DNA from: CAYRLW01 sp964425215
GTDB taxonomy: Bacteria; Spirochaetota; Spirochaetia; Treponematales; Breznakiellaceae
Assembly: GCA_964425215.1 (NCBI GenBank)
Contig: CAYRLW010000002.1
Location: 76,754-140,753 of the forward strand
Direction: 5' to 3'
DNA: 64,000 nucleotides
The position numbers were made by a program, and so were the translations under genes. A model generated the notes under the pieces. It was not told the origin of the DNA. It made no database searches and worked only from the letters and a program-made list of their open reading frames with translations. Below, one piece after another: positions 25,176 to 33,812 of this stretch. Each line of letters opens with the position of its first letter. Positions within the stretch are counted from its first letter, which is position 1.

Positions 25176-26897
25176 ATGAGTAAACGGTATCGGTTCTTCA
25201 TCGTCCTTGCCACGGTCGCGGTAGCCTTTGCGTTTCTGTATCCGACCCTGCGCTGGTACTTTATGGTTCCCAAGGAAGACAAGGCCTTAGCCCTGGGCTC
25301 CCGGGAACAAATTAAAATTTACGCGAACCAAAAAGCCCGGGCGGATCTTTTAAGTTTAAAAGAGCTCGCTCGCACCGGTGGAGACGTTCCTTCGTCCCTT
25401 TCTTTTTTAATTTCCACAGCCCAATCGAATTATCGGCTCGCCAAAATGCCCTCTCCTGCCAAGTGGGACGCCAAAGCTGTATTAAGCGCCTTTACGGGGG
25501 AACAGGAAGCCTTAGACGCGATCGAATCGAGGTACCGGGAACAGATCCTGTCTCTAAAGGATCTACACTCGAGCGCGGTTCAATTGGGTTTGGACTTGTC
25601 CGGCGGTATGAGCGTGATCATTCAGGCGAATACGGATTCTCTGAAGCAAAGGTTAGGAAGAGACCTAACCGACGCGGATAAGGAAGACGCGATGAACCGG
25701 GCGTTGGAGGTTTTGAACAGCCGTATCGATAAGTTTGGTCTTACCGAACCGGTTATTCGTCGGCAGGGAAAAGATCAAATTTACGTCGAAATTCCCGGCG
25801 CGGCGGACCCGGAACGGATCAACTCGATTATTATGGGCAAAGGTAAGTTGGCGTTCCACATCGTGGATGAGGAGGCTACCAATACCTTTCTTTCATATTA
25901 TCGGGCTCACCCAACCTCTACCTTTGATAGCAACGGAAACCTCCTGGATCCGACCATCGTTTCTCCGGACGTGATTATTCGGGGCGTGTACGATAAGGAC
26001 CGCTACGGATTAGACCAATTTAAAACCTACGTGGCCTTGAAGAAGGAAGTGGGCCTCGACGGTAATCATATTAAAAACGCCGTGGTCGATAAGGACCAGA
26101 TTACTGGGCGCCCGGAGGTTACCTTTCTATTGGATCCGGAGGGGGGTGATTTATTCTATAAGTTAACCTCCGCCAACGTGGGCAAGTTCCTGGCTATTGT
26201 GATGGACGATAAGGTTAAATCCCAAGCGCGTATCCAAGAGCCCATCCGCGATTCGGTCCGTTTAACGGGTTTTGGGGCTGATGAAGCCAACAATATAGCC
26301 CTGATACTCCGAACCGCCGCCTTGCCTGTGGAGTTGGAAGTGGTCAACCAGCAGGCCATCGGAGCTTCCTTAGGTGAAGATACGATCCGTCAAGGGTTGA
26401 ACGCCCTGCTCGGGGGGATCGCAGCGGTCTTTATCTTTATGCTCCTCTACTACAAGGGCGCGGGGGTTAACGCGATCGTGGCCCAGGTGTTGAACCTTTT
26501 CCTTATGTTCAGCGTGCTTTCGGCTTTTAACCTTACCCTAACGCTTCCCAGTATTGCCGGGTTTATTTTGACCATCGGTATGGCCGTGGACGCTAACGTT
26601 ATCGTGTTCGAACGTATAAAAGAAGAGTTGCGGCTTGGAAAGAGCAGAAAAGCGGCGGTCGACGCGGGCTTCGATAAGGCCTTTTGGGCGATTATGGACT
26701 CCAACATTACTACCTTTATCGCTGCCCTGTTCCTTTCCCAGCTTGGTACGGGGCCCATTCAAGGGTTCGCGGTCAGCTTGGCCATCGGTGTAATCTCCTC
26801 AGTCTTTACGGCCCTTTTCGTTTCCCATCTTATTTTTGATTTTGGGACCGAAGCGTTGGGACATAAAAAGCTCTCCATCAGCTGGAGGATTAAATAA
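25176..26897 (+). CDS. secD: Protein translocase subunit SecD
   Basis: This is a 573-aa RND-type membrane protein. TM1 is at residues 5-25, a large periplasmic domain follows with LGLDLSGGMSVI and IPGAADPERI, and five TM helices make up the C-terminal third. The proton-path motif IGMAVDANVIVFERIKEE is intact. It acts with SecF to complete protein export using the ion-motive force. The first ~125 residues before the LGLDLSGG motif are longer than in E. coli. The next gene, secF, starts immediately after its stop codon. Confidence 0.97.
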   Translation: MSKRYRFFIVLATVAVAFAFLYPTLRWYFMVPKEDKALALGSREQIKIYANQKARADLLSLKELARTGGDVPSSLSFLISTAQSNYRLAKMPSPAKWDAKAVLSAFTGEQEALDAIESRYREQILSLKDLHSSAVQLGLDLSGGMSVIIQANTDSLKQRLGRDLTDADKEDAMNRALEVLNSRIDKFGLTEPVIRRQGKDQIYVEIPGAADPERINSIIMGKGKLAFHIVDEEATNTFLSYYRAHPTSTFDSNGNLLDPTIVSPDVIIRGVYDKDRYGLDQFKTYVALKKEVGLDGNHIKNAVVDKDQITGRPEVTFLLDPEGGDLFYKLTSANVGKFLAIVMDDKVKSQARIQEPIRDSVRLTGFGADEANNIALILRTAALPVELEVVNQQAIGASLGEDTIRQGLNALLGGIAAVFIFMLLYYKGAGVNAIVAQVLNLFLMFSVLSAFNLTLTLPSIAGFILTIGMAVDANVIVFERIKEELRLGKSRKAAVDAGFDKAFWAIMDSNITTFIAALFLSQLGTGPIQGFAVSLAIGVISSVFTALFVSHLIFDFGTEALGHKKLSISWRIK

Positions 26898-28136
26898 ATG
26901 AAGCGGATTCTTCAATTTTCTAAGTACTTTCTTCCCGCGATTATTATATCGACCCTGATTACCGTGGGCGGTATCGTGGGATACTTTGTCATGGGGGGCT
27001 TTAATCTGGGGGTGGATTTTCAGGCGGGGCTTATTCAAGAAGTTCAGTTTGCGCCCTCGGCGTTTAGTTTGACCTATACGGGTAAGGGCGTGGCGGCGAT
27101 TTCGATGGATAAAACCAAACTGGATATCGTCGTTTCGGGCTCTGATGTGGAAAAGGCTACCCATTCCTTTCCCTACGCCACGTACAGCACCCTGGGTTCC
27201 CTGGTGCAGGGCCTGGCTACCGTGGAGGGGCTCAACGTTTCGGCGGTCGCCGATTCTTCCGTTTCCACGGTAAATTTAGTTCAAAGCGCCCAAGGGAATC
27301 CCCAGTTGGGTACGGATCTGTACACGGTCCACTATCTAAACCCCGGTTCCACGCCTATTCCCATTAAACAGGTCCGGGACGCCGTTTCTTCTGCCGGGTC
27401 CGTTTCTGTTCAAAGCCTTGGAAAAGACACGGATAGAAGGTTTATGATTCGTGTGGAGGATAAGGGGACCGAAGCGGGCTTTGCAAAAGCCGCCGCTAAC
27501 CGGGTCGAATCCGCCTTGGCTAAAGCTTTTGGTAACGATCAGGTAGCTATCGCCCGCACGGATTACGTGGGGGCCCGGTTCTCCAAGCAGTTGGCCAGCC
27601 AAGCGGGTCTATTGATGGGCCTAACCCTGCTCTTGATCCTTATTTACATGGCCTTCCGGTTTAAGTTCGACTTTGCCTTTGGAGCGGTTTTAGCGACGGC
27701 CCACGACGCGTTTATAATGGTGGCTTTTATTGTATGGACCCGGATGGAGTTCAATACCACTACCATCGCGGCTATTTTGACGATCCTGGGGTATTCCATC
27801 AACGATACGATCGTTATCTTTGACCGTATACGTGAAACCGTTCGCCTTCATCCCGATTTACCCTTCGAACAAAATATGAACCAGGCCATTACGGACACCC
27901 TCAGTCGAACCTTTATTACGACCCTAACGACCATGTTGGCAGTCTTTTCACTCTTTATCTTTACCACGGGTTCGATGAAGGACTTCGCTTTTGCCCTTCT
28001 TATCGGTATGACCAGCGGTGTATATTCCACCATCTTTATTGCCTCCGCGTTTGTCCACTATTGGGAACGGGGTGAGAAAAAAAGGGCCCTAAAGAAAACT
28101 TTGGCGTCCTCTTCCCCGGTTCCTAAAAAAGCGTAA
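26898..28136 (+). CDS. secF: Protein translocase subunit SecF
   Basis: This is the partner of SecD (412 aa). TM1 is followed by GVDFQAGL, a periplasmic domain, and five TM helices with ILGYSINDTIVIFDRIRE. At 412 aa it is larger than E. coli SecF (323 aa) because the periplasmic domain has an insertion of about 90 residues (VQGLATVEGLNVSAVADSS and after). No spacer separates it from secD. A hairpin at 28168-28199 follows. Confidence 0.96.
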   Translation: MKRILQFSKYFLPAIIISTLITVGGIVGYFVMGGFNLGVDFQAGLIQEVQFAPSAFSLTYTGKGVAAISMDKTKLDIVVSGSDVEKATHSFPYATYSTLGSLVQGLATVEGLNVSAVADSSVSTVNLVQSAQGNPQLGTDLYTVHYLNPGSTPIPIKQVRDAVSSAGSVSVQSLGKDTDRRFMIRVEDKGTEAGFAKAAANRVESALAKAFGNDQVAIARTDYVGARFSKQLASQAGLLMGLTLLLILIYMAFRFKFDFAFGAVLATAHDAFIMVAFIVWTRMEFNTTTIAAILTILGYSINDTIVIFDRIRETVRLHPDLPFEQNMNQAITDTLSRTFITTLTTMLAVFSLFIFTTGSMKDFAFALLIGMTSGVYSTIFIASAFVHYWERGEKKRALKKTLASSSPVPKKA

Positions 28137-28167
28137 AGCTGGTACCAGGGCTCCTTGAAAAATTATA

Positions 28168-28199
28168 GGGCTTCCGTGAAATTGATTTTGCGGAAGCCT
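28168..28199. terminator. Hairpin after secF
   Basis: AGGGCTTCCG and its near complement CGGAAGCCTA form the base of a long stem that continues with G-U/A-T pairs (GTGAAAT against ATTTTGC). It lacks a good T-run. It may terminate the secDF transcript, or be one of the many structural hairpins in the window. Confidence 0.45.
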
Positions 28200-28235
28200 A
28201 GGGGGCTTGTAAACGGCTGAATATATGGGGATTCG

Positions 28236-29162
28236 ATGAAAGTTATTCGAGCCGACGTTTGTGGCTTTTGTACGGGGGTTAAAAGGGCCGTAAAAACGGC
28301 CCAACAGGAAGCGATAGAAAAAAAATCAAAACGAGTATTTTCCATGGGCCCCCTCATCCACAATCCTCAGGTTTTAGAACTTTTACGATCCGAAGGCCTG
28401 GAAGTTTTAGAGGAAGGTTCCATTCCCCAGAGCCTGCGGGATTCCACGGTGGTTATTCGGGCCCACGGGGTTGCTCCCCACGTAGAAGAGTTATTAAAAA
28501 ATAAGGGCGCCCGGATTGTAAACGCCACCTGTCCCCGGGTCATTACAAGTCAAAGGAAAGCCGCAACCCTGCAAGCCGAAGGCTATAGGCTTTTTATCGC
28601 GGGAGATCAAAAACACGGGGAAATTGAAGGTATTCTAGGTTACGCCCCCTCCGCCGTGGTGGTAAAAAGTCCCGAGGAAGCCCGGGATTCGGCTCTGGCA
28701 TTACTGAAAAAAATACAAAAAGAGAAAAGCTCCGGTGACGAAAATAGGGAAGTGCCCGTGGCCCTGCCCGTGGCCCTGCCCGTGGCCCTGCCCGTGGCCC
28801 TTATGGGACAAACCACCCTTTCTCGGGAAGAATACGACGCCATCGCCGGCGCTCTAAGGGAAGTATTTCCCCAATTGAAAGTAATAGATACCATTTGCGG
28901 CGCCACAAAGGATAGGCAAAGGGCTTTAAAAGAACTATGCGTAAAGGTAGAAGCCGTGGTGGTCGTGGGGGGAAGAAATTCCGCCAATACTAAGCGGCTC
29001 TATACGATAGCCCTGGAAGAGGGAAAACCCGCTTGGTTTATAGAACGACCGGAGGAAATCCCCTGCGACCTTGCCCGCTACTCGGTGGTGGGCCTTACCG
29101 CCGGGGCATCCACCCCCGATAGCCTGATCGATGAAGTTCAATCCTATCTGGAATCCCTATAA
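28236..29162 (+). CDS. ispH: 4-hydroxy-3-methylbut-2-enyl diphosphate reductase (IspH)
   Basis: This is the last enzyme of the MEP isoprenoid pathway, reducing HMBPP to IPP and DMAPP with a [4Fe-4S] cluster. The cluster cysteines are C12 (GFCTGVKRAV), C99 (VNATCPRV) and C221 (TICGATKDRQ). Substrate residues RAHGV, DQKHGE and GQTTLS are present. Just before GQTTLS there is an unusual insertion of about 25 residues (KEKSSGDENREVPVALPVAL and after) containing a tandem VALP repeat encoded by a 12-bp DNA repeat. The insertion sits between domains, so activity is plausibly unaffected. The gene is monocistronic. Confidence 0.95.
   Translation: MKVIRADVCGFCTGVKRAVKTAQQEAIEKKSKRVFSMGPLIHNPQVLELLRSEGLEVLEEGSIPQSLRDSTVVIRAHGVAPHVEELLKNKGARIVNATCPRVITSQRKAATLQAEGYRLFIAGDQKHGEIEGILGYAPSAVVVKSPEEARDSALALLKKIQKEKSSGDENREVPVALPVALPVALPVALMGQTTLSREEYDAIAGALREVFPQLKVIDTICGATKDRQRALKELCVKVEAVVVVGGRNSANTKRLYTIALEEGKPAWFIERPEEIPCDLARYSVVGLTAGASTPDSLIDEVQSYLESL
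28758..28801 (+). repeat. 12-bp tandem repeat inside ispH
   Basis: GTGGCCCTGCCC is repeated three times exactly, plus eight bases of a fourth unit. It encodes Val-Ala-Leu-Pro repeats in frame, so copy-number change would not shift the frame. This is slippage-prone coding DNA. Confidence 0.9.
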
Positions 29163-29174
29163 AAAAGTATTCAA

Positions 29175-29207
29175 GCTCTTTCAAAACCCCGAAATCTTTA
29201 AAAGAGC
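29175..29207 (+). repeat. Remnant of hairpin 3 of the dispersed element
   Basis: GCTCTTT (29175-29181) and AAAGAGC (29201-29207) with a diverged centre between ispH and valS. It looks like a decayed copy of the third hairpin of the ~150-bp element. Hairpins 1 and 2 are absent. Confidence 0.5.
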
Positions 29208-29284
29208 CTAACCTCATTGCACAGTTTTTTTCGATACGTTAATATCAGCGTAGGCCAGATTTATCGCGTTTTAAGGAGTCAAGG

Positions 29285-31996
29285 ATGAGGGCTATTGAGC
29301 TGGAAAAGGCGTACGACCCAAAAACATTCGAAGACCGGGTGTATGCCCAATGGAAGGATGGGGGAAGTTTTAAGCCCCAGACCGCGCCGACGGAAACCGC
29401 AAACGATGGCACAAACAAAAAAAATAAAAAACCCTTTGTGATCGTAATCCCTCCTCCCAACGTTACCGGCGTTCTTCACATGGGCCACGGCCTTAATAAT
29501 TCTTTACAGGATATCCTTGTACGATTCCATCGCATGCGTGGGGAGCCTACCCTGTGGGTTCCCGGGACGGATCATGCGGGGATCGCGACCCAAAACGTGG
29601 TGGAAAAGCGACTGAAAAAAGAAGGCAAAAGCCGTCATGATCTGGGGCGCGAAAAATTTATCGAAGAAACGTGGAAGGTTAAGGAAGAACATCACTCCAT
29701 AATTTCCCGGCAGTTGGCTAAAATAGGGGCCAGCGTCGATTGGAGCCGGGAACGCTTTACCCTGGACGCGGGACTGTCCCAGGCGGTTCGTGAGGTGTTT
29801 GTCACCCTGTACGAGCGGAACCTGCTTTACAAGGGAAACTATTTGGTCAATTGGTGCCCCTCCTGCGGGACCGCCCTTTCGGATGACGAGGTGGAACACG
29901 AGGATACCGAGGGTGTTTTGTACCATATCCGCTACCCCTTGGATCCGGCTTCAGAAGATTCCGGGGACCTTCAATGGGTGGAAGTCGCCACCACCCGGCC
30001 GGAAACCCTTTTGGGGGATACGGCCGTGGCGGTCCATCCGGAGGATGACCGGTACACCCGCTTGGTGGGAAAAAAGGTGGCCCTGCCGTTGACGGACCGC
30101 CTAATCCCCATGGTGGCGGATACGTACGTGGATCGTCAATTTGGTACCGGGGTGGTCAAAATTACCCCGGCCCACGACCCCAATGACTGGGATTTGGCCC
30201 AGCGGCACGGCCTTCCCATGATCAATATCCTTACGGCGGATGGAAAATTAAACGACCAGGTCCCCCAAAAATATCAAGGTTTAACCGTCGCTGCGGCTCG
30301 AAAAGCGGTGGTGGAAGATCTTACCGCCCTGGGACTCTTTGTGAAAGAAGAAAAGATTCATCACGCGGTGGGGCACTGTTACCGTTGCCATACGGTGATC
30401 GAGCCGTTCCTTTCGGAACAGTGGTTCGTTCGGATGAAACCCCTGGCGGAAAAGGCCCTGCGCTCGTGGAAGGACGGGGAAATCGTCTTTTATCCAAAAA
30501 AATGGGAAAACACCTACGAACACTGGTTAACCCATATTCGGGACTGGTGCATCAGCCGCCAGTTGTGGTGGGGCCACCGGATTCCGGCCTGGTACTGCAA
30601 ACATTGCGGAAAGACCGTGGTGGCCCGGGAAGAACCCCTGGAGTGTCCCTACTGTAAATCCACCGAGTTGGAGCAGGATCCGGACGTACTGGATACCTGG
30701 TTTTCCAGCTGGTTGTGGCCCTTTAGCACCCTCGGTTGGCCCAAGGATACGGCGGATTTTCGGAAGTACTATCCCACCACAACCCTGGTGACCGCCTACG
30801 ATATCATCTTTTTCTGGGTATCCCGGATGATAATGGCGGGTCTAGAGTTTACCGGAAAGGCTCCGTTTCGGGACGTGTACATCCATGGTTTAGTCCGGGA
30901 TAAGCTGGGCCGAAAAATGTCAAAAAGTCTGGGAAACGGTTTGGACCCCCTGGAGTTGGTGAACGAATACGGAGCCGACGCCCTGAAGTTTACCCTGGCT
31001 TTTATGTGCGCCCAGGGTCAGGATATCCTTATCGATAAGGAATCCTTTAAACTAGGTTCTAAGTTTGCCAATAAGGTTTGGAACGCCAGCCGGTATATTT
31101 TGATGAATTTGGAGGGAAGAAATCTAATAGAAAACCCCGAGCTTCTCCCGGTGGATCGGTGGATCTATTCCCGTTTGGACTCCGCGTCCCGTTTTATGAC
31201 CGACGCGTTCACTTCCTACAGGTTTAACGACGCGGCTCAACGGGCCTACGAGTACTTTTGGAACGAATTTTGCGATTGGTACGTGGAAGCCACAAAAATT
31301 TCATTCCGAACCGGGGACGATAGGGAAAAAGATAGGGCTACCACGGTCCTTTTGGACGTCCTCGCCGAATCCCTCAGGCTGATCCATCCCCTCCTGCCCT
31401 TTGTTACCGAAGAAATATATGGCAAATTACCTAACGTGGAGGGACTTTTAATCAACGCTCCCTATCCGGAACCGTCGGCGGACCGTTCAAACCCCTCTTT
31501 GGAGGAAGATTTTTCGGCGCTCCAGGAGTTAGTCCGCTTGGTTCGAACCCTTCGCAGTGAATGTACGGTAAGTCCGGAGAAAAAGGTTGCTCTAGTCGTC
31601 CGGTTGGAGCCCTCCTTTACCCGTCGACGGGTTTTTGAAGAAAATGGAGAAATCCTTCGGCTTCTAGCTGGGGTGGGTGAATATTCCCTGGAAACGATGG
31701 AGTCCCCCAGCGACGGCAAGACGAAACGAAAAGCCGGGTCCATAGGGCTGGTCGGCCGGGGCTTTGAGGTCCACGTTTTTATCGCCGATGCGGTGGACCC
31801 GAAGGTTCTCCAGGCAAAATTCCTTAAGGATGTGGAAAAGGATAAAAAGTTCCAAAATTCCTTGGAGGTCAAGCTTGGAAATCCTAACTTTCTACAAAAT
31901 GCCCCTCCCCAATTGGTGGCGGAGGAACAGGAGAAGCTTGCGGAGGTCAGGAACCGGATAGGCAAGTTGGAATCCTATATTAGAGATTTGGCATAG
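29285..31996 (+). CDS. valS: Valyl-tRNA synthetase
   Basis: This is a class I aminoacyl-tRNA synthetase of 903 aa. The ATP motifs HMGHGLNN (HIGH-type) and KMSKSLGN are intact. The editing domain has the usual TTRPETLLGDTAVAVHP. Zinc knuckles WCPSCGTAL and YCKHCGKT...CPYCKS are present. A C-terminal coiled coil (EEQEKLAEVRNRIGKLESYI) is typical of ValS rather than IleS or LeuS. TTTTAAGGAG provides the ribosome site. The following HD-domain gene begins 3 bp after the stop. Confidence 0.97.
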   Translation: MRAIELEKAYDPKTFEDRVYAQWKDGGSFKPQTAPTETANDGTNKKNKKPFVIVIPPPNVTGVLHMGHGLNNSLQDILVRFHRMRGEPTLWVPGTDHAGIATQNVVEKRLKKEGKSRHDLGREKFIEETWKVKEEHHSIISRQLAKIGASVDWSRERFTLDAGLSQAVREVFVTLYERNLLYKGNYLVNWCPSCGTALSDDEVEHEDTEGVLYHIRYPLDPASEDSGDLQWVEVATTRPETLLGDTAVAVHPEDDRYTRLVGKKVALPLTDRLIPMVADTYVDRQFGTGVVKITPAHDPNDWDLAQRHGLPMINILTADGKLNDQVPQKYQGLTVAAARKAVVEDLTALGLFVKEEKIHHAVGHCYRCHTVIEPFLSEQWFVRMKPLAEKALRSWKDGEIVFYPKKWENTYEHWLTHIRDWCISRQLWWGHRIPAWYCKHCGKTVVAREEPLECPYCKSTELEQDPDVLDTWFSSWLWPFSTLGWPKDTADFRKYYPTTTLVTAYDIIFFWVSRMIMAGLEFTGKAPFRDVYIHGLVRDKLGRKMSKSLGNGLDPLELVNEYGADALKFTLAFMCAQGQDILIDKESFKLGSKFANKVWNASRYILMNLEGRNLIENPELLPVDRWIYSRLDSASRFMTDAFTSYRFNDAAQRAYEYFWNEFCDWYVEATKISFRTGDDREKDRATTVLLDVLAESLRLIHPLLPFVTEEIYGKLPNVEGLLINAPYPEPSADRSNPSLEEDFSALQELVRLVRTLRSECTVSPEKKVALVVRLEPSFTRRRVFEENGEILRLLAGVGEYSLETMESPSDGKTKRKAGSIGLVGRGFEVHVFIADAVDPKVLQAKFLKDVEKDKKFQNSLEVKLGNPNFLQNAPPQLVAEEQEKLAEVRNRIGKLESYIRDLA

Positions 31997-31999
31997 CCT

Positions 32000-32569
32000 A
32001 TGCATCACATGAACACCGATCAAATGCTACAGCTAAAGGGGATGCATATCGCCCCCTATATTCAGTTGGCCACCGCTCTTATCGGGAAAACCCGAGAGGG
32101 CGGAGGAAATATGTTTCGTCATCAAATCGATACCATGGCCACCCTGATCGATTATGGATACTTTGATTCGGTGCTTCTAAAGGCTTCGGTGGTTCACGAC
32201 CTTATCGAGGATCTACCGAACTTTAACCACAACCTGTTATTATCCGTGGATTTTGAAAGCCCCGCGGTGTACGATTTGGTTTTGGAAGTAAGTCGGAGCA
32301 GGGAAGAAACTAAGGGAGAGTTCCTTACCAGAATACGAGAAAAGGGCTCCCATCAAGCGAAGGTTCTTAAGGTTGCCGATAGGATATCCAATATGATTTC
32401 CCTGGGTTTTGTAACCAACGTGGAGTTCATATCCCGGTATACCGACGAAACGGTAAAATATATTTTTCCCATAGCCCAGGAAGTCAACGCTGATATGCTG
32501 GGAGAATTGGAAACCCTGGTGGCCAGCCGAAGAAAGTACCTTTTAATTGGAAATACGTCCCATTTATAA
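32000..32569 (+). CDS. Small SpoT-type HD hydrolase
   Basis: This is a 189-aa protein of the HD phosphohydrolase superfamily, most like the hydrolase domain of RelA/SpoT. The metal and catalytic residues H41 (FRHQID), H66-D67 and E70-D71 (VVHDLIEDLP), and D127 (LKVADRISNM) are in the expected order. There is no synthetase or TGS domain, so it could be a stand-alone (p)ppGpp hydrolase. Its coupling to valS (3-bp spacing) would then tie alarmone removal to aminoacylation. The specific substrate is inference. ATG 32009 is an alternative start. Confidence 0.7.
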   Translation: MHHMNTDQMLQLKGMHIAPYIQLATALIGKTREGGGNMFRHQIDTMATLIDYGYFDSVLLKASVVHDLIEDLPNFNHNLLLSVDFESPAVYDLVLEVSRSREETKGEFLTRIREKGSHQAKVLKVADRISNMISLGFVTNVEFISRYTDETVKYIFPIAQEVNADMLGELETLVASRRKYLLIGNTSHL

Positions 32570-32586
32570 GAAAACCTTTCGGCTGG

Positions 32587-32615
32587 TTGACTCTTTTTGA
32601 AATTTTGCGTACTGT
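32587..32615 (+). promoter_or_regulatory. Candidate promoter of gap
   Basis: TTGACT (32587-32592), a 17-nt spacer, and TACTGT (32610-32615), about 30 bp upstream of the gap start codon. It is a good -35 with the same -10 hexamer as the candidate promoter of the Mbx-like operon. Confidence 0.5.
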
Positions 32616-32647
32616 TTAGGTACTAAATTAACGAATGGGGGTACTGT

Positions 32648-33718
32648 ATGAAAGTAGCGATTAACGGCTTTGGCCGCATTGGCCGCCTGGTTTTCCAAGC
32701 CATGGTCGATCAAGGGGTACTTGGAAAAAATAAAATTGACGTGGTTGCGGTGGTCGATGTGGCCACCGACGCTAAGTATTTTGCCTATCAGCTGAAATAC
32801 GATTCGGTCCATGGTCGCATGAAGGCGGATATTTCTTCCAAGAAAAGCGATCCTTCCTTGGCGGAAGACGATATTCTTGTGGTAAACGGCCACGAGGTTA
32901 AGTGCGTAATGGCCGAGAAGGAACTGAAGAATCTTCCCTGGGCAAAAATGGGCGTCGAGTACGTTATCGAGTCCACGGGCCTCTTTACCAACGAAAAAGC
33001 CTGGGGTCACCTGGAAGCGGGGGCTAAAAAGGTAATCATTTCCGCTCCCGCCAAGAGCGCCGATGAAACCAAAAAGATTCCCACCTTTGTCATGGGGGTA
33101 AACCAGGATAAATACGACGCTTCCAAACACGACGTGGTGTCCAACGCTTCTTGTACCACTAACTGTATTACTCCCCTGGTTCACGTGATCATGAAAGAGG
33201 GCATTGGCATTGAAAAGGGCTTGATGACCACCATCCACTCCACCACCGCTACGCAGAAAACCGTAGACGGGGTGTCTAAAAAGGATTGGCGGGGCGGCCG
33301 CGCGGCGGCTATCAACATTATTCCCTCCACCACCGGCGCCGCGAAGGCCGTGGGCGAAGTAATCCCCGAGACAAAGGGTAAACTGACCGGCATGTCCTTC
33401 CGGGTGCCCACCGTGGACGCTTCGGTCGTGGACTTTACCTTCACCTCCGTGCGGGATACCTCCATCGAGGAAATCGACAGCCTGATGAAGAGGGCTTCCG
33501 AAACCTACCTGAAAAACATTTTGGGGTATTGCAACGAAGAATTGGTTTCCACCGATTTTATCCACGATCCCCGTTCTTCCATTTACGACAGTCTGGCTAC
33601 CAAGCAGAACAACCTGCCCGGAGAAAAACGGTTCTTCAAGATCGTATCATGGTACGATAACGAATGGGGTTATTCCAACCGGGTAGTCGATCTGCTCCGG
33701 CACATGGCGAAAATGTAG
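32648..33718 (+). CDS. gap: Glyceraldehyde-3-phosphate dehydrogenase
   Basis: This is the glycolytic NAD-dependent GAPDH. The NAD-binding start INGFGRIGRLVFQA, the catalytic cysteine motif SNASCTTNCITPL, and the phosphate-binding region TTIHSTTATQKTVDG are intact, ending with WYDNEWGYSNRVVDL. At 356 aa it is about 20 residues longer than most, the extra length lying in the NAD domain (VATDAKYFAYQLKYDSVHGR and the loop after it). It has its own promoter and an intrinsic terminator before pgk, so it can be expressed separately from the downstream pgk-tpiA pair. Confidence 0.97.
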   Translation: MKVAINGFGRIGRLVFQAMVDQGVLGKNKIDVVAVVDVATDAKYFAYQLKYDSVHGRMKADISSKKSDPSLAEDDILVVNGHEVKCVMAEKELKNLPWAKMGVEYVIESTGLFTNEKAWGHLEAGAKKVIISAPAKSADETKKIPTFVMGVNQDKYDASKHDVVSNASCTTNCITPLVHVIMKEGIGIEKGLMTTIHSTTATQKTVDGVSKKDWRGGRAAAINIIPSTTGAAKAVGEVIPETKGKLTGMSFRVPTVDASVVDFTFTSVRDTSIEEIDSLMKRASETYLKNILGYCNEELVSTDFIHDPRSSIYDSLATKQNNLPGEKRFFKIVSWYDNEWGYSNRVVDLLRHMAKM

Positions 33719-33764
33719 GTATCTTTCCGGCATCATTACGTATGGCCTGCGAATGATAGCCCTT

Positions 33765-33799
33765 GGCCCCGTCCGTTTTTTGGCCGGGGCCTTTTTTTT
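33765..33799 (+). terminator. Intrinsic terminator after gap
   Basis: GGCCCCG (33765-33771) pairs with CGGGGCC (33785-33791), followed directly by eight T residues (33792-33799). It lies between gap and pgk and only 13 bp before the pgk start, so it may act as a partial terminator lowering pgk-tpiA expression. Confidence 0.85.
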
Positions 33800-33812
33800 A
33801 TGGAGGTAGAAA

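Noticed and set aside
28758..28801. CRISPR-like direct repeats
   Set aside because: The units are contiguous 12-mers without spacers and lie in frame inside ispH.
32564..33565. Long minus-strand frame opposite gap (333 aa)
   Set aside because: It is His/Gly/Asn-rich antisense shadow of GAPDH, with no ribosome site and no protein-like pattern.
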